From assembly GCA_964390645.1 (NCBI GenBank), contig CAYMLL010000146.1, forward strand, positions 1-18,440: DNA of 18,440 nucleotides. Direction: 5' to 3'. The DNA comes from CAYMLL01 sp964390645. Its GTDB lineage: Bacteria > Planctomycetota > UBA8108. Below are positions 7,950-15,600 of this stretch, one piece after another; the stretch's first letter is position 1; the number at the start of each line of letters is the position of its first letter. The notes under the pieces were generated by a model. It did no database searches. It had not been told where the DNA came from and saw only the letters and a program-made list of their open reading frames with translations. The position numbers and the translations under genes are program-made.

Positions 7950-9263
7950 TTATCCCCCCGCACTCAGTCCCCCGCCTCCTGCGGCCCGCCCTGCGACGGC
8001 GCGCCAGCGGTAGCAGGTCAGACGGTCGAGAGCGCGCACGTAGACCTCGTCCCCGCAGACCGCCAGATGGGCCCACGTCGGCGACTCGCTGACCTGTCGC
8101 TGGTCGACAATCGTGAAGGTCTTCGGATCGGCTCTGAACAGCAGGAGAATGCCCCGCTGATCGAGCGCGAGTATCTTGTCTCCCTGCGCGACCATGCTCA
8201 TGTACTGACCGAAGCGATCGGTCGTGGTCCAGGTACGCTTGCCGTCCTTCATGCGAAAGCAGGTGATCCGCTTGTTGCGAAGGTGGAGGTAAGTGTGGCC
8301 GTCGATGAAGACCGGGCTCGACATGTACCCCTGAGCTGCGTTCTTCCAGGCGAGCTCCGTCGCGACTGCCGTATCCGTCTTCTGGAGCTCGAGGACGAGG
8401 CTGCCGCCTCCGTACGTGCTCGTGAAGACACGATCGCCGGAGACCGTCGGCGTCAGGATGTTCATGCCGCGGAACGCCTTCACCTCTCGCGACCAGATGA
8501 CCTTGCCGTCGTCCGCGTTGACGCCGGCGAGCTTCGTTCGTGTCTGCACGAGCAGCTGGGGGATTCCCGCGATGCTCGAGAAGACCGGCGAGCTGAACGC
8601 ACTGCCGTACATGCCTCCGCCGTCAGCCAGAGCCCGCCACAGAACCGTGCCGTCGTTCTTGTCGATCTTGACGAACGACGCCCCGGCCTGAACGTAGACG
8701 TGCTCGGCGTCCAGAAGCGGCGAGCAGACGAACCCGAAGGCCGGAACCGGCGTCCCCAGACGCTTCATGAGGTCGGCCTGCCAGGAAATCTCGCCGGTCT
8801 TGCCGTCCAGGCACGTCAGCACGTCGCGCATGCCGGCCACGAAGAGTCGGGTTCCGTCCCAGGCCGGCGTCGATCGGATCCACGATCCGTTGCTGCGCGC
8901 GAAGAACGGCACGCTCATCGCGCCTTTCCAGCCCGACTCCCAGAGCTTCTCACCGCTGCGGCGATCGAGTGCGATGACGATCTCGACCCCGATCTTCTTG
9001 CGCGTCTCGGTGACGAACACCCGGTCAGCGGCCACGACCGGTCCGCTGTAGCTAGGGCCCAGAGGCACGCTCCAAACGGAGCGCAGCGCCTCACCCTCGA
9101 GGCTCTCCGGCCACGAGCTCCCGGTGACGATGCCGTCGCGTGTCGGCCCGCGCCAGCCTGGCCACGTCGAGGCGGGCGCCTTCGCCGGCTCGTTCTCCAT
9201 GGCGGGTGTCGACGCCGCGAGCAGCACGATCGAGACCAAGAGTCTCGGTACTGTCCCGTTCAC
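7950..9263 (-). CDS. Exported PQQ-type beta-propeller repeat protein
   Basis: This is a 437-residue outer-membrane-assembly/PQQ-dehydrogenase-like propeller. It opens with WPGWRGPTRDG, the signature of planctomycete quinoprotein-like repeat proteins. Repeats follow with the A/G-x-D-x-x-x-G-x-x-x-W pattern: LDRRSGEKLWESGW, LDGKTGEISWQADL, IDKNDGTVLWRAL, VNADDGKVIWSREV, FRMKDGKRTWTTTD. Real PQQ dehydrogenases are longer, and no cofactor ligands are evident, so a scaffold or binding role is more likely than catalysis. Start choice: GTG at 9261-9263 yields MNGTVPRLLVSIVLLAASTPA, a short Sec signal. The ATG at 9198-9200 would remove it. Further GTG codons lie in frame every 12 bp in the adjoining tandem repeat, so the true N-terminus is uncertain and runs into an assembly gap. 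It is followed 5 bp later by the SRPBCC gene, evidently in one operon. Confidence 0.85.
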   Translation of the reverse strand: MNGTVPRLLVSIVLLAASTPAMENEPAKAPASTWPGWRGPTRDGIVTGSSWPESLEGEALRSVWSVPLGPSYSGPVVAADRVFVTETRKKIGVEIVIALDRRSGEKLWESGWKGAMSVPFFARSNGSWIRSTPAWDGTRLFVAGMRDVLTCLDGKTGEISWQADLMKRLGTPVPAFGFVCSPLLDAEHVYVQAGASFVKIDKNDGTVLWRALADGGGMYGSAFSSPVFSSIAGIPQLLVQTRTKLAGVNADDGKVIWSREVKAFRGMNILTPTVSGDRVFTSTYGGGSLVLELQKTDTAVATELAWKNAAQGYMSSPVFIDGHTYLHLRNKRITCFRMKDGKRTWTTTDRFGQYMSMVAQGDKILALDQRGILLLFRADPKTFTIVDQRQVSESPTWAHLAVCGDEVYVRALDRLTCYRWRAVAGRAAGGGGLSAGG

Positions 9264-9324
9264 GGTCCTGTTCACGGTCCTGTTCACGGTCCTGTTCACG
9301 GTCCTGTTCACGGTCCTGTTCACG
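9261..9324. repeat. 12-bp tandem repeat at the propeller gene start (left of gap)
   Basis: The unit on the + strand is CACGGTCCTGTT. Five perfect copies occupy 9261-9320, followed by CACG, after which the assembly gap begins. On the minus strand the unit is GTGAACAGGACC. It keeps the propeller reading frame (Val-Asn-Arg-Thr per unit) and carries both a GTG and an AGGA. The sequence on the right of the gap continues the same unit. Confidence 0.95.
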
Positions 9325-9424
9325 NNNNNNNNNNNNNNNNNNNNNNNNNNNNNNNNNNNNNNNNNNNNNNNNNNNNNNNNNNNNNNNNNNNNNNNNNNNN
9401 NNNNNNNNNNNNNNNNNNNNNNNN
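9325..9424. other. Assembly gap of exactly 100 N
   Basis: One hundred Ns interrupt the sequence. This is the usual placeholder for a gap of unknown length. Both flanks are the same 12-bp repeat, so collapse of a longer tandem array is the likely cause and the true distance between the two flanking genes is unknown. Confidence 0.97.
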
Positions 9425-9433
9425 GTCCTGTTC
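9425..9433. repeat. Right-hand end of the 12-bp tandem repeat
   Basis: GTCCTGTT continues the unit from the other side of the gap, one base before the complement of the CarH-like stop codon (9434-9436). The repeat therefore fills the whole junction between the two genes. Confidence 0.8.
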
Positions 9434-10339
9434 TCAGGAGCTCGCCGTCAGCCAGCAGTCGAAGCTCTCCATACGGGGAAAACACGTGACCGCCGGAATC
9501 GCCCGGCGCGCGGTTCGTACCACCGCACCTCCGAGTAGCAACGGCACCTCGGTGGGCAAGCCGTCTCGCAGCTCATGCAGGACACGGTGGCGGCTACTGC
9601 CCGCCGTCGAAAGCGAGAGGCTGAGGCCCACAGCATCGACACGGAGGTCTCGTGCTGCGTAGATGATCTCGTCGGGCGCGAGACCCGCTCCGAGATAGAA
9701 CCCCCGCCAGCCCCGAACAGCGCAGATCAGCGCCGCCATGCGGAGGCCGACGACATGCGCCTCACCCGGCAGCGTCGCCAGCAGGATCGACCTTCGCGGA
9801 CGATCCGGCTGTGACCGTGCCGTCAGCCGCTCGAGCCAACCTTCGATGGCGGACGTCCCCGCGTGCTCGTGGCGAATCGAGAGGGCCCCCTCGGCCCAGC
9901 AGGCGCCGATTCTCTCGAGAAGCGGGCCCAGCACCCGATCGAGAAACTGGGCCGGTTCCAGACCGCTCCACCGCCGCTCCAGCCGGCACAGCACCTCATT
10001 GGTGCGGTACCCGGCGACGAGCTTCACGAGAAGATCCACGAAATCCGACTCCTCGCGCCCCGCGCCCGCCTCGAGCAGCATCCGGAGCTCCTCCTCCGAC
10101 GAGGTCGCCACCCGGGAGGCCGCGTGACCCAGGGCAAGCGCCTCGGCCGCCAGCCCCAGCCAGCGAACCTCAGCACGCGTGTAGCGACGGTGCCCGGAGG
10201 GAAGACGCTGCGGTCGCGGGCGACCGTAGCGCCGCTCCCAGACGCGCAGGGTATGCGTCGAGAGCCCCGTGAGCTTCGCGGCACGCCCGACGGAGAAAAT
10301 ATCGGCATCGTCGGCAAGGGTCGATTCTGGGGGTTCCAT
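9434..10339 (-). CDS. carH: CarH/LitR-type MerR repressor with adenosylcobalamin light-sensing domain
   Basis: This is a 301-residue MerR-family regulator. The winged helix-turn-helix (about residues 14-62) reads FSVGRAAKLTGLSTHTLRVWERRYG and then LPSGHRRYTRAEV. A four-helix bundle (about 95-172) carries Trp148 and Glu158-His159, an exact Wx9EH motif. The Rossmann-like B12 domain carries ExHxxG (Glu193, His195, Gly198), a GLSLSLS segment and GG at 270-271. In Thermus CarH, Trp131, Glu141-His142 and His177 hold adenosylcobalamin; here the same residues sit 17-18 positions later. The family is a dark-state tetramer that represses promoters and falls apart when light breaks the Co-C bond. The ATG at 10337-10339 was chosen because a promoter and palindrome lie just upstream; GTG at 10387 and ATG at 10363 are in frame but would place the operator inside the coding region. 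Neighbours downstream are the propeller and SRPBCC genes. Confidence 0.92.
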   Translation of the reverse strand: MEPPESTLADDADIFSVGRAAKLTGLSTHTLRVWERRYGRPRPQRLPSGHRRYTRAEVRWLGLAAEALALGHAASRVATSSEEELRMLLEAGAGREESDFVDLLVKLVAGYRTNEVLCRLERRWSGLEPAQFLDRVLGPLLERIGACWAEGALSIRHEHAGTSAIEGWLERLTARSQPDRPRRSILLATLPGEAHVVGLRMAALICAVRGWRGFYLGAGLAPDEIIYAARDLRVDAVGLSLSLSTAGSSRHRVLHELRDGLPTEVPLLLGGAVVRTARRAIPAVTCFPRMESFDCWLTASS

Positions 10340-10340
10340 T

Positions 10341-10362
10341 TGTCTAATAAAAATATTAGACA
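10341..10362. promoter_or_regulatory. Perfect palindrome, probable CarH operator
   Basis: TGTCTAATA, an AAAA spacer and TATTAGACA form a perfect 9+9 bp inverted repeat. It begins one base upstream of the CarH-like ATG. It is strongly AT-rich within a GC-rich region and overlaps the predicted -10 element. This is the expected architecture for autorepression by a MerR/CarH tetramer. I saw no second copy in the window. Confidence 0.82.
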
Positions 10363-10380
10363 TTTTGAGCCAGATGTCAA
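10353..10380 (-). promoter_or_regulatory. Sigma70-like promoter of the CarH-like gene
   Basis: Reading the minus strand, TTGACA (complement of 10375-10380) is a perfect -35. After a 16-bp spacer comes TAATAT (complement of 10353-10358), a 4/6 match to -10. Initiation is expected near 10345-10347, only about 6-8 nt before the ATG. The transcript would be practically leaderless, consistent with the lack of a ribosome binding site. The -10 lies inside the palindrome. Confidence 0.75.
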
Positions 10381-10381
10381 G

Positions 10382-10402
10382 CCCCACGAGGTCTCGCAGG
10401 GG
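10382..10402. other. Imperfect hairpin between inositol oxygenase and CarH-like genes
   Basis: CCCC and GGGG arms enclose CGA and TCG arms, with one bulge and a four-base loop. On the minus strand a T6 run (10403-10408) lies before the hairpin rather than after it, so it is not a canonical terminator for the inositol oxygenase transcript. It sits immediately upstream of the -35 box and could be a second protein site or chance. Confidence 0.3.
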
Positions 10403-10423
10403 AAAAAATGACGCCGTCGCGAC

Positions 10424-11326
10424 CTACCAGCGAATCTTCGCCGGGAAGTACTCGGCGATCAGGTCCTCGTAGAACGGACGCAGCTCGTCGACCTTCGGCG
10501 GCCGGTCATCCTTGGAGTAGAGATCGTAGGGGTTGAAGGCCCGCACCCAGTGGAACATCTCCCTGTCGTGCTCGTTCATGAGGAACTCGTAGTCGCGTTC
10601 CGCGTGACACGGGTAGAAGGAGTGGTAGCGGATCGGGTAGAGAGCACGGTCGGGGAGGTGGTCCTTCACGACCTGGTAGAGGTACTCGTCGTGCCCCCAC
10701 GACAGCTGTACCTTGTCGAGACCACAGCCCTCCTCGTAAATGCCAAGGCGCCCCTGGTAGCGAGGCTCTCGACTGTCGGGGTTGTCGGCGAAGAGCTCGT
10801 GAAAGACGATGCTCTCCGAGAACCGGCAGCCGACCGGAAAGGTGTCTCCGACGACCGCCCACTGCGGCTCACCGAAGAGACAGAGAATCTTCCCGAGGTC
10901 ATGAATCAGCCCGGTGAGGATCATCCACCGTGGCTGGTCGTCGGCCCGAATCGCCTCCGCCGTCTGCAACAGGTGCTCGATCTGCGAGCACTCGGTGTCG
11001 GGGTCGCTGTCATCGACGAGGGTGTCGAGGTACTCCATCGCCTCCCACACGCCCATCTCCTTGCGGTCCAGGGAGAGGAACTCACGCTTCTTCTCGGCGA
11101 CGAAGTCGAGCGTCTGGTGGCGATGGTTGAGGTGATAGAACTCCTTGACGCAGTCCCGTGCCTCGGCGCGATAGTCGCGGAACCGCTCTCCGGAACGCTT
11201 GACACGATCGGGCTCCTCGGAGCCTGCTCGACGATATCGGCTCGCGACGAACTCGTCCCACTGCTCGAGATGCTCGAGCGGTCCGTTCGACGACCTCGCC
11301 TCTCCAGATCCACTCTGCATGACCAT
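10424..11326 (-). CDS. myo-Inositol oxygenase (MIOX, EC 1.13.99.1)
   Basis: This is a 300-residue cytosolic di-iron enzyme that cleaves myo-inositol with O2 to give D-glucuronate. All six iron ligands of the characterised mammalian enzyme are present in their normal contexts: His118 (QIEHLLQTAE), His142-Asp143 (LIHDLGK), His212 (LSWGHDEYLY), His235 (IRYHSFYP) and Asp268 (FNPYDLYSK). Substrate-contact residues also fit: Lys146, Ser236 and the FRDY tyrosine. The sequence is full length and unusually close to the eukaryotic consensus, for example FGEPQWAVVGDTFPVG. The start is either ATG 11324-11326 (4 nt after AGGAGG) or ATG 11318-11320 (10 nt after it); the family gives no preference. The CarH-like gene lies 84 bp downstream on the same strand but has its own promoter. 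No other inositol or glucuronate genes are in view, so the pathway context is unknown. Confidence 0.95.
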   Translation of the reverse strand: MVMQSGSGEARSSNGPLEHLEQWDEFVASRYRRAGSEEPDRVKRSGERFRDYRAEARDCVKEFYHLNHRHQTLDFVAEKKREFLSLDRKEMGVWEAMEYLDTLVDDSDPDTECSQIEHLLQTAEAIRADDQPRWMILTGLIHDLGKILCLFGEPQWAVVGDTFPVGCRFSESIVFHELFADNPDSREPRYQGRLGIYEEGCGLDKVQLSWGHDEYLYQVVKDHLPDRALYPIRYHSFYPCHAERDYEFLMNEHDREMFHWVRAFNPYDLYSKDDRPPKVDELRPFYEDLIAEYFPAKIRW

Positions 11327-11330
11327 CGAC

Positions 11331-11336
11331 CCTCCT
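11331..11336 (-). promoter_or_regulatory. Strong ribosome binding site of the inositol oxygenase gene
   Basis: The complement reads AGGAGG. It lies 4 nt from the first ATG and 10 nt from the second, both slightly off the best distance, so the start cannot be decided between them. Confidence 0.7.
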
Positions 11337-11501
11337 GGGGCCGGATCGACACCTCACGACCTTGCACTGACACGCCGCCGCACGGCGAGATCGCCGGCCC
11401 CGGGCCTCATTCTTCCAGACCCGGTCAGCGGAGACGAGCGCTTTCCCCGACGTCGCGCAGAGATGCGTACCCTCGGAAGGCGGAAGAAGGCCCTGGCAGT
11501 G

Positions 11502-11538
11502 GCCCGACGCCCGACCGCCCGACCGCCCGACGCCCGAC
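11502..11538. repeat. Five close direct copies of GCCCGAC
   Basis: GCCCGAC occurs at 11502, 11509, 11517, 11525 and 11532, with no or one base between copies. It lies in the 242-bp stretch between the inositol oxygenase gene and the squalene-cyclase-like gene, which otherwise holds only the hairpin at 11545 and the ribosome binding site. It could be a binding array or simple-sequence slippage. Confidence 0.7.
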
Positions 11539-11544
11539 ACGGGG

Positions 11545-11564
11545 CGCCTCGGGCCGCCGAGGCG
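11545..11564 (-). terminator. Possible terminator hairpin after the squalene-cyclase-like gene
   Basis: CGCCTCGG and CCGAGGCG form a perfect 8-bp stem with a GCCG loop. It lies 4 bp downstream of the stop at 11569-11571. There is no T-run after it on the minus strand, so it is either a weak or a factor-assisted terminator. Confidence 0.4.
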
Positions 11565-11568
11565 GCAG

Positions 11569-12666
11569 CTACCTCTCCACCTCTCCGCAGGCGCTCAGCG
11601 CCAGGACGGCGAAGGCAGTGCCGGCGTTCGAGATGAAATGCTTGCTGTCCTTGGTCGGCGAGCGAGTGAACCACCTGCCGCTCTGACGCTGGTGACTCTT
11701 GATCCAGGCGATCGCCTTGCGAATGCGCGGGTCCTCGGCGACGACGCCGGCCTCCCGGAGAACGTGAACGACGAAGCCGGTTCCGTAGCCATCGCTGGAC
11801 TCGAGATCTTGCCTCTTTCCGTCCTTGCGCTCGTGCTCCTCCCAGCCCTCCAGCAGGCCGGCGATCGCCCAGCCACCGTCGGGTCGCTGAAGAGCGAACA
11901 GCTCCTCGATGACACGAGCACGGGCCTCCTTCCCGAGCAATCCCTCGACGTGGGCCGACGCCCACAGCTCCATCGCCCGGTGATGTGCCGACGGTGACGG
12001 ATGCGCCCGCAGGAACTCGCGAATTCCCGCAAGCCCCTTCCTCGCGGCTTCTGTTCTCGCGTAATCCCCCGGTGCGAGCCCGACGCCGATCGCGGCGAAG
12101 GTCACGCCGTAGTGATCGTCGGACTCCATCGGAGGCCAGCCGCAGACGAGCCAGTCCCAGCCGCCGTCCTCGCGCTGCAGCGTCCACATGCGGTCGAGCG
12201 CCTTGCGTGTCGTCGAGTGCAGCTTGCCCGTCATCGCGCGATCGTTCGCGGCGAGCGTCGTCGCGGCAACCACGACCTCCGCCGGCCAGCGAGGCCCCTT
12301 CTCCTTCCATCGCTTCTCCACCATGCCCTCGAAGAAGCCACGCACCTGCTTCGAGGGAGGCGACACCGACGCGATCGCAGGCCGCGCCATCAGGTAAGCG
12401 AAATTCGTGTGGCAGGTGCCACAGCCGCGCTTCTTCTGCCAGTCGAGCGCGACGAGATCGAGGTAGTCGGCGGCCCGCTTCAACGAGAAGCTCTCCGCGA
12501 GCGGCTCGTCCGGGGTGATCGCGGTCGGCGTCGCGGCCGGCCTGGCCGCCCGCTCCGGCGTCGCCGGGTCGTCGGCAGCGAAAGGAGCGGCCGCCAGAGC
12601 GACGATAATCGTCGTCGCAAGAGCTACTGCGAACAGATCGTCGAGCAACCTTCGATGCGTGTGCAC
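11569..12666 (-). CDS. Secreted squalene-cyclase/prenyltransferase-repeat protein with CxxCH motif
   Basis: This is a 365-residue exported protein with alpha/alpha-barrel repeats of the squalene-cyclase type. Residues 1-30 form a Sec signal (RRLLDD, then LFAVALATTIIVALAAAPFA). CGTCH (Cys82, Cys85, His86) follows, within GCGTCHTNFAYLMARPAI, a segment common to planctomycete members of this group. QW-like repeats appear at 164-170 (QREDGGW), 260-266 (QRPDGGW) and 326-332 (QRQSGRW). The DxDD acid motif of true squalene-hopene cyclases is not seen, so terpene cyclisation is doubtful. The CxxCH may bind heme, but no distal ligand is obvious. The GTG at 12664-12666 is preceded by AGGGGG at a 5-nt spacing. 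It lies 43 bp inside the 3' end of the upstream giant gene, which implies translational coupling. The fold assignment is firm and the function unknown. Confidence 0.82.
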   Translation of the reverse strand: MHTHRRLLDDLFAVALATTIIVALAAAPFAADDPATPERAARPAATPTAITPDEPLAESFSLKRAADYLDLVALDWQKKRGCGTCHTNFAYLMARPAIASVSPPSKQVRGFFEGMVEKRWKEKGPRWPAEVVVAATTLAANDRAMTGKLHSTTRKALDRMWTLQREDGGWDWLVCGWPPMESDDHYGVTFAAIGVGLAPGDYARTEAARKGLAGIREFLRAHPSPSAHHRAMELWASAHVEGLLGKEARARVIEELFALQRPDGGWAIAGLLEGWEEHERKDGKRQDLESSDGYGTGFVVHVLREAGVVAEDPRIRKAIAWIKSHQRQSGRWFTRSPTKDSKHFISNAGTAFAVLALSACGEVER

Positions 12667-15600
12667 TGGAACCCCCTGGTCGGTCCGGGACCCTCGGCGA
12701 AGAGATAGTTCAGCAGGTAGAGCGGATCCGAGATGTCGACGTTGTCGTCACCGTTGGCGTCGAGCAGCACGGCGTTTCCGCCCTCGTTGACCGCGTCGCC
12801 GTCGCACGGGAGCGGCGAACCCCCGACGAAGAGCTTCAGCACGAGCGAGATCGTGTCGGAGACATCGACGACACTATCGCCGTTCGCGTCCGACGGAAAC
12901 CGAAAACCGCCGGTCGGCGGACTGCCGGATGACGGTCTTCCCGGCGTGCCGAGCAGCTCCCCACTGGGTTGCCAGCCCTCGGGAAGGTCCCACATGGGCG
13001 AGAGCCCGCCGGGATCGATGATCTCGAGCGAGTGGCCGACTCCGTCGGTCAGCACGTACCACTCGTCGTCGAAGCTGAACTCCTGGATCAGGAGATTCCC
13101 GCCGAGCGTCAGCGCGATGCTCTCACCGGTGTTCGACAGACGACCACCGTACTCGCCCGCGATCCGCATCCCGACGGTGTCGTAACGCGACTCGAAGCCG
13201 ACCCGGTTGTTGACGAGAAGAACGAACTCTCCCGGGCCGAGATCCTCGACACCACTGCCCTCGAACCCGAACTCGATGCCGTCCGTGAACCGGACGCCCT
13301 CGAGGTCGAGCGCCGTCGGCCCCGTGTTCTGCAGCTCGAGGTACTCGAAATCGCCGCCCCCCGTCGGGTTGTACATGAGCTCGGTGACCCGCAGGTAGCT
13401 CTGGTGATCGAAGGGCCGCGTCGGCTCCCCCACCGTGATCTCGAGCGGCGGCGACCAGTGGCTCCAGCGGCTCGATGTGTCCTGCATCTTCACGCGTACC
13501 CGGTAGCTGTGGCCGATCGACAGGACGGGCGGGATGACGACGTCGCGAGAGAACGTCCGGAGATCCTCCGACTCCCAGACGGTGTCCCACTCGTACGTCA
13601 GCGGTGCGTCGGGATCGTGGCCCGGTGCGACCGGGTCGGTGATCTCGCCGACCCGCCACTTCATCGCGCGGAACGTGCCGCTGCCCTGGGGATCGCTGAA
13701 GCTGCTCGAGCGGCAGGCGAGGCCGTCGGCCGGAAACCCCTCAGCGCCGATGTAGGCCACGGTCGGCGTGCGCGGCATCGACGCCGAGTCTCCCTCGGCA
13801 TCCGACAGCGAGTCCATGTACGCCGCACGCCCCCCGGCCCCGACGCGCGGGCCGGTGCTCCCCGACCAGCCGACAAAGGCGAAGCGCTTCATGTCAGCCA
13901 CCTTCGACGGCATCGAGCCGTAGTCCTGCCTTCCCTCGGACGCCGGCGCTCCACGCCAGCGGTCCCGGTCGGCCTTCGCGATCTCCCGACGCTCGTTCGC
14001 GAGGTCGTCGATCATCTCGTGGATCACCTCCTCCGTCCACAGGAGGTCGCGGACCTCGCGCATGGCGTTTCGATAGCGCTGCTTGAAGGCCGGCTTGCCG
14101 CCATTCGCGTGGATCGCGTTCTTCGAGTAGTCGACTCCGGAGTTCCAGTTAGGACCCCAGCTCGCGTCGTGATCGTGAGGCAGCGTCCAGAGGCGACCGT
14201 ACCTCGACCCGTCGTAGCTGGGCTCGAAATACCAGGATCGGTTCTTCGAGTGGGAGTCCGCAGGGCGAAAGTCGTAGTGGCGGATGGCCTCGACGATGGT
14301 GTGGTAGTAGTACCAGCGGTCGTAGTTGACGTGCGCGTCGAGCCAGGCGTCGGTGCGCTGCGGGCGCAGGTTGGACCGGATGTTCTGGAAGTCCGCATCG
14401 CCGCTCACGGCGAAGCGGCCCTGGTGACGCTTGATCTCGTCGCCGTTGAACCGACCATCCTTGAGCTTGTAGAGCGTGCCGTCCTCGAGCTCGTGCGCCT
14501 CGAGAAAGCGCGTGTCGTAGTCCTCGAAGGCAAGGAACATTCCCCAGAAGTCGCCCGAGTACTGCGACGACTCGTTCCGGTTATCGATGACGCGGAAATG
14601 GAAGGTGTGAACGAATGGCGACGGCACCCCTACCATGTTCCACAGCATGTTGTTCAGCTGCTCGGTGAGACCGAAGTTGCCCACACGCTTGTTGTCGAAC
14701 ATCTTCCCCGAGTTCAGAGTACGCCAGCGCGTCGGATAGCGCCGGCCATGACGATCGCGCGCTCTGAGGTGGTTGCCCTTGCGAAAGCGAAAGCGCATCG
14801 ATCGCTTGCCGCCGGTGCCGTAGCGATCGTTCGCCTGTCGCAGCCGGTAACGAATGTGGTCGTAGACAAATCCATCGTAGACGAAGCAGCCCTCCCAGTT
14901 GAACCGGTCCCGGGCGCCCTCGTTCGACTTCGGGATCCGCAGGGACGAGTCGTAGGCAATACAGTGTGCGAGGTCGGAGTTGCGCGTCAGGAGCATGTAG
15001 ACGGGGAGCCGGGTCAAGTCCTCCACCGCGTACGTGTACGGCGCACCGCCCGGCTGCACCGTCGAGGCTGTCGCACGGTACGGCGGCACCCCGTCATGGA
15101 CGAAGGCCGCGAAGTTGAGCGACGGGTCGTCGGGGTAGGGAACGCTGACCGTCTCGCCCGTGGTGTCGACCGCCCGGATACGATAGCGAACCAGAGTACG
15201 ATGGTCCTGTGCCGGGATCCCCGCGCTGTAGATGTCGTCCGCGGCCAGCGCGTCGACCACGCCGCCGTCGTCGAGCATCGGTACCTCCACCCAGCTCGCC
15301 GGGTCGTCGAACTCCGGATTGCGCTCCAGGCTGCGATCCGGATCGCTGATCAGCGTAGCGTGAGGCAGCGGCACGAACGCCGGGATGTAGTCGCCCGGCT
15401 CGACCACCTGATAGAGGAGGGTCACGGACGCCACCGCGTTCGGGTCGGTGACCTTGCACGCCACCGCGAACGGAGCTCCCGAGGACGGCTGACGCGGCAG
15501 GTGCCGGACCTGACGGACCTGCGGCGGCGCGTTCACCGAGTGGACGCTGTTCTCCTGACCCGGCGTCGGGTCGCCGAAGAACTCTCCATCAGTGCCGGGG

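Noticed and set aside
9261..9433. CRISPR array
   Set aside because: The repeats are 12 bp and directly contiguous, with no spacers, and no cas gene is nearby.
10340..10387. Longer CarH-like protein starting at GTG 10387 or ATG 10363
   Set aside because: It would put the promoter and palindrome inside the coding region and add a tail not matching MerR proteins. It cannot be excluded without 5'-end data.
10382..10408. Intrinsic terminator for the inositol oxygenase transcript
   Set aside because: The T6 run precedes rather than follows the hairpin on the minus strand.
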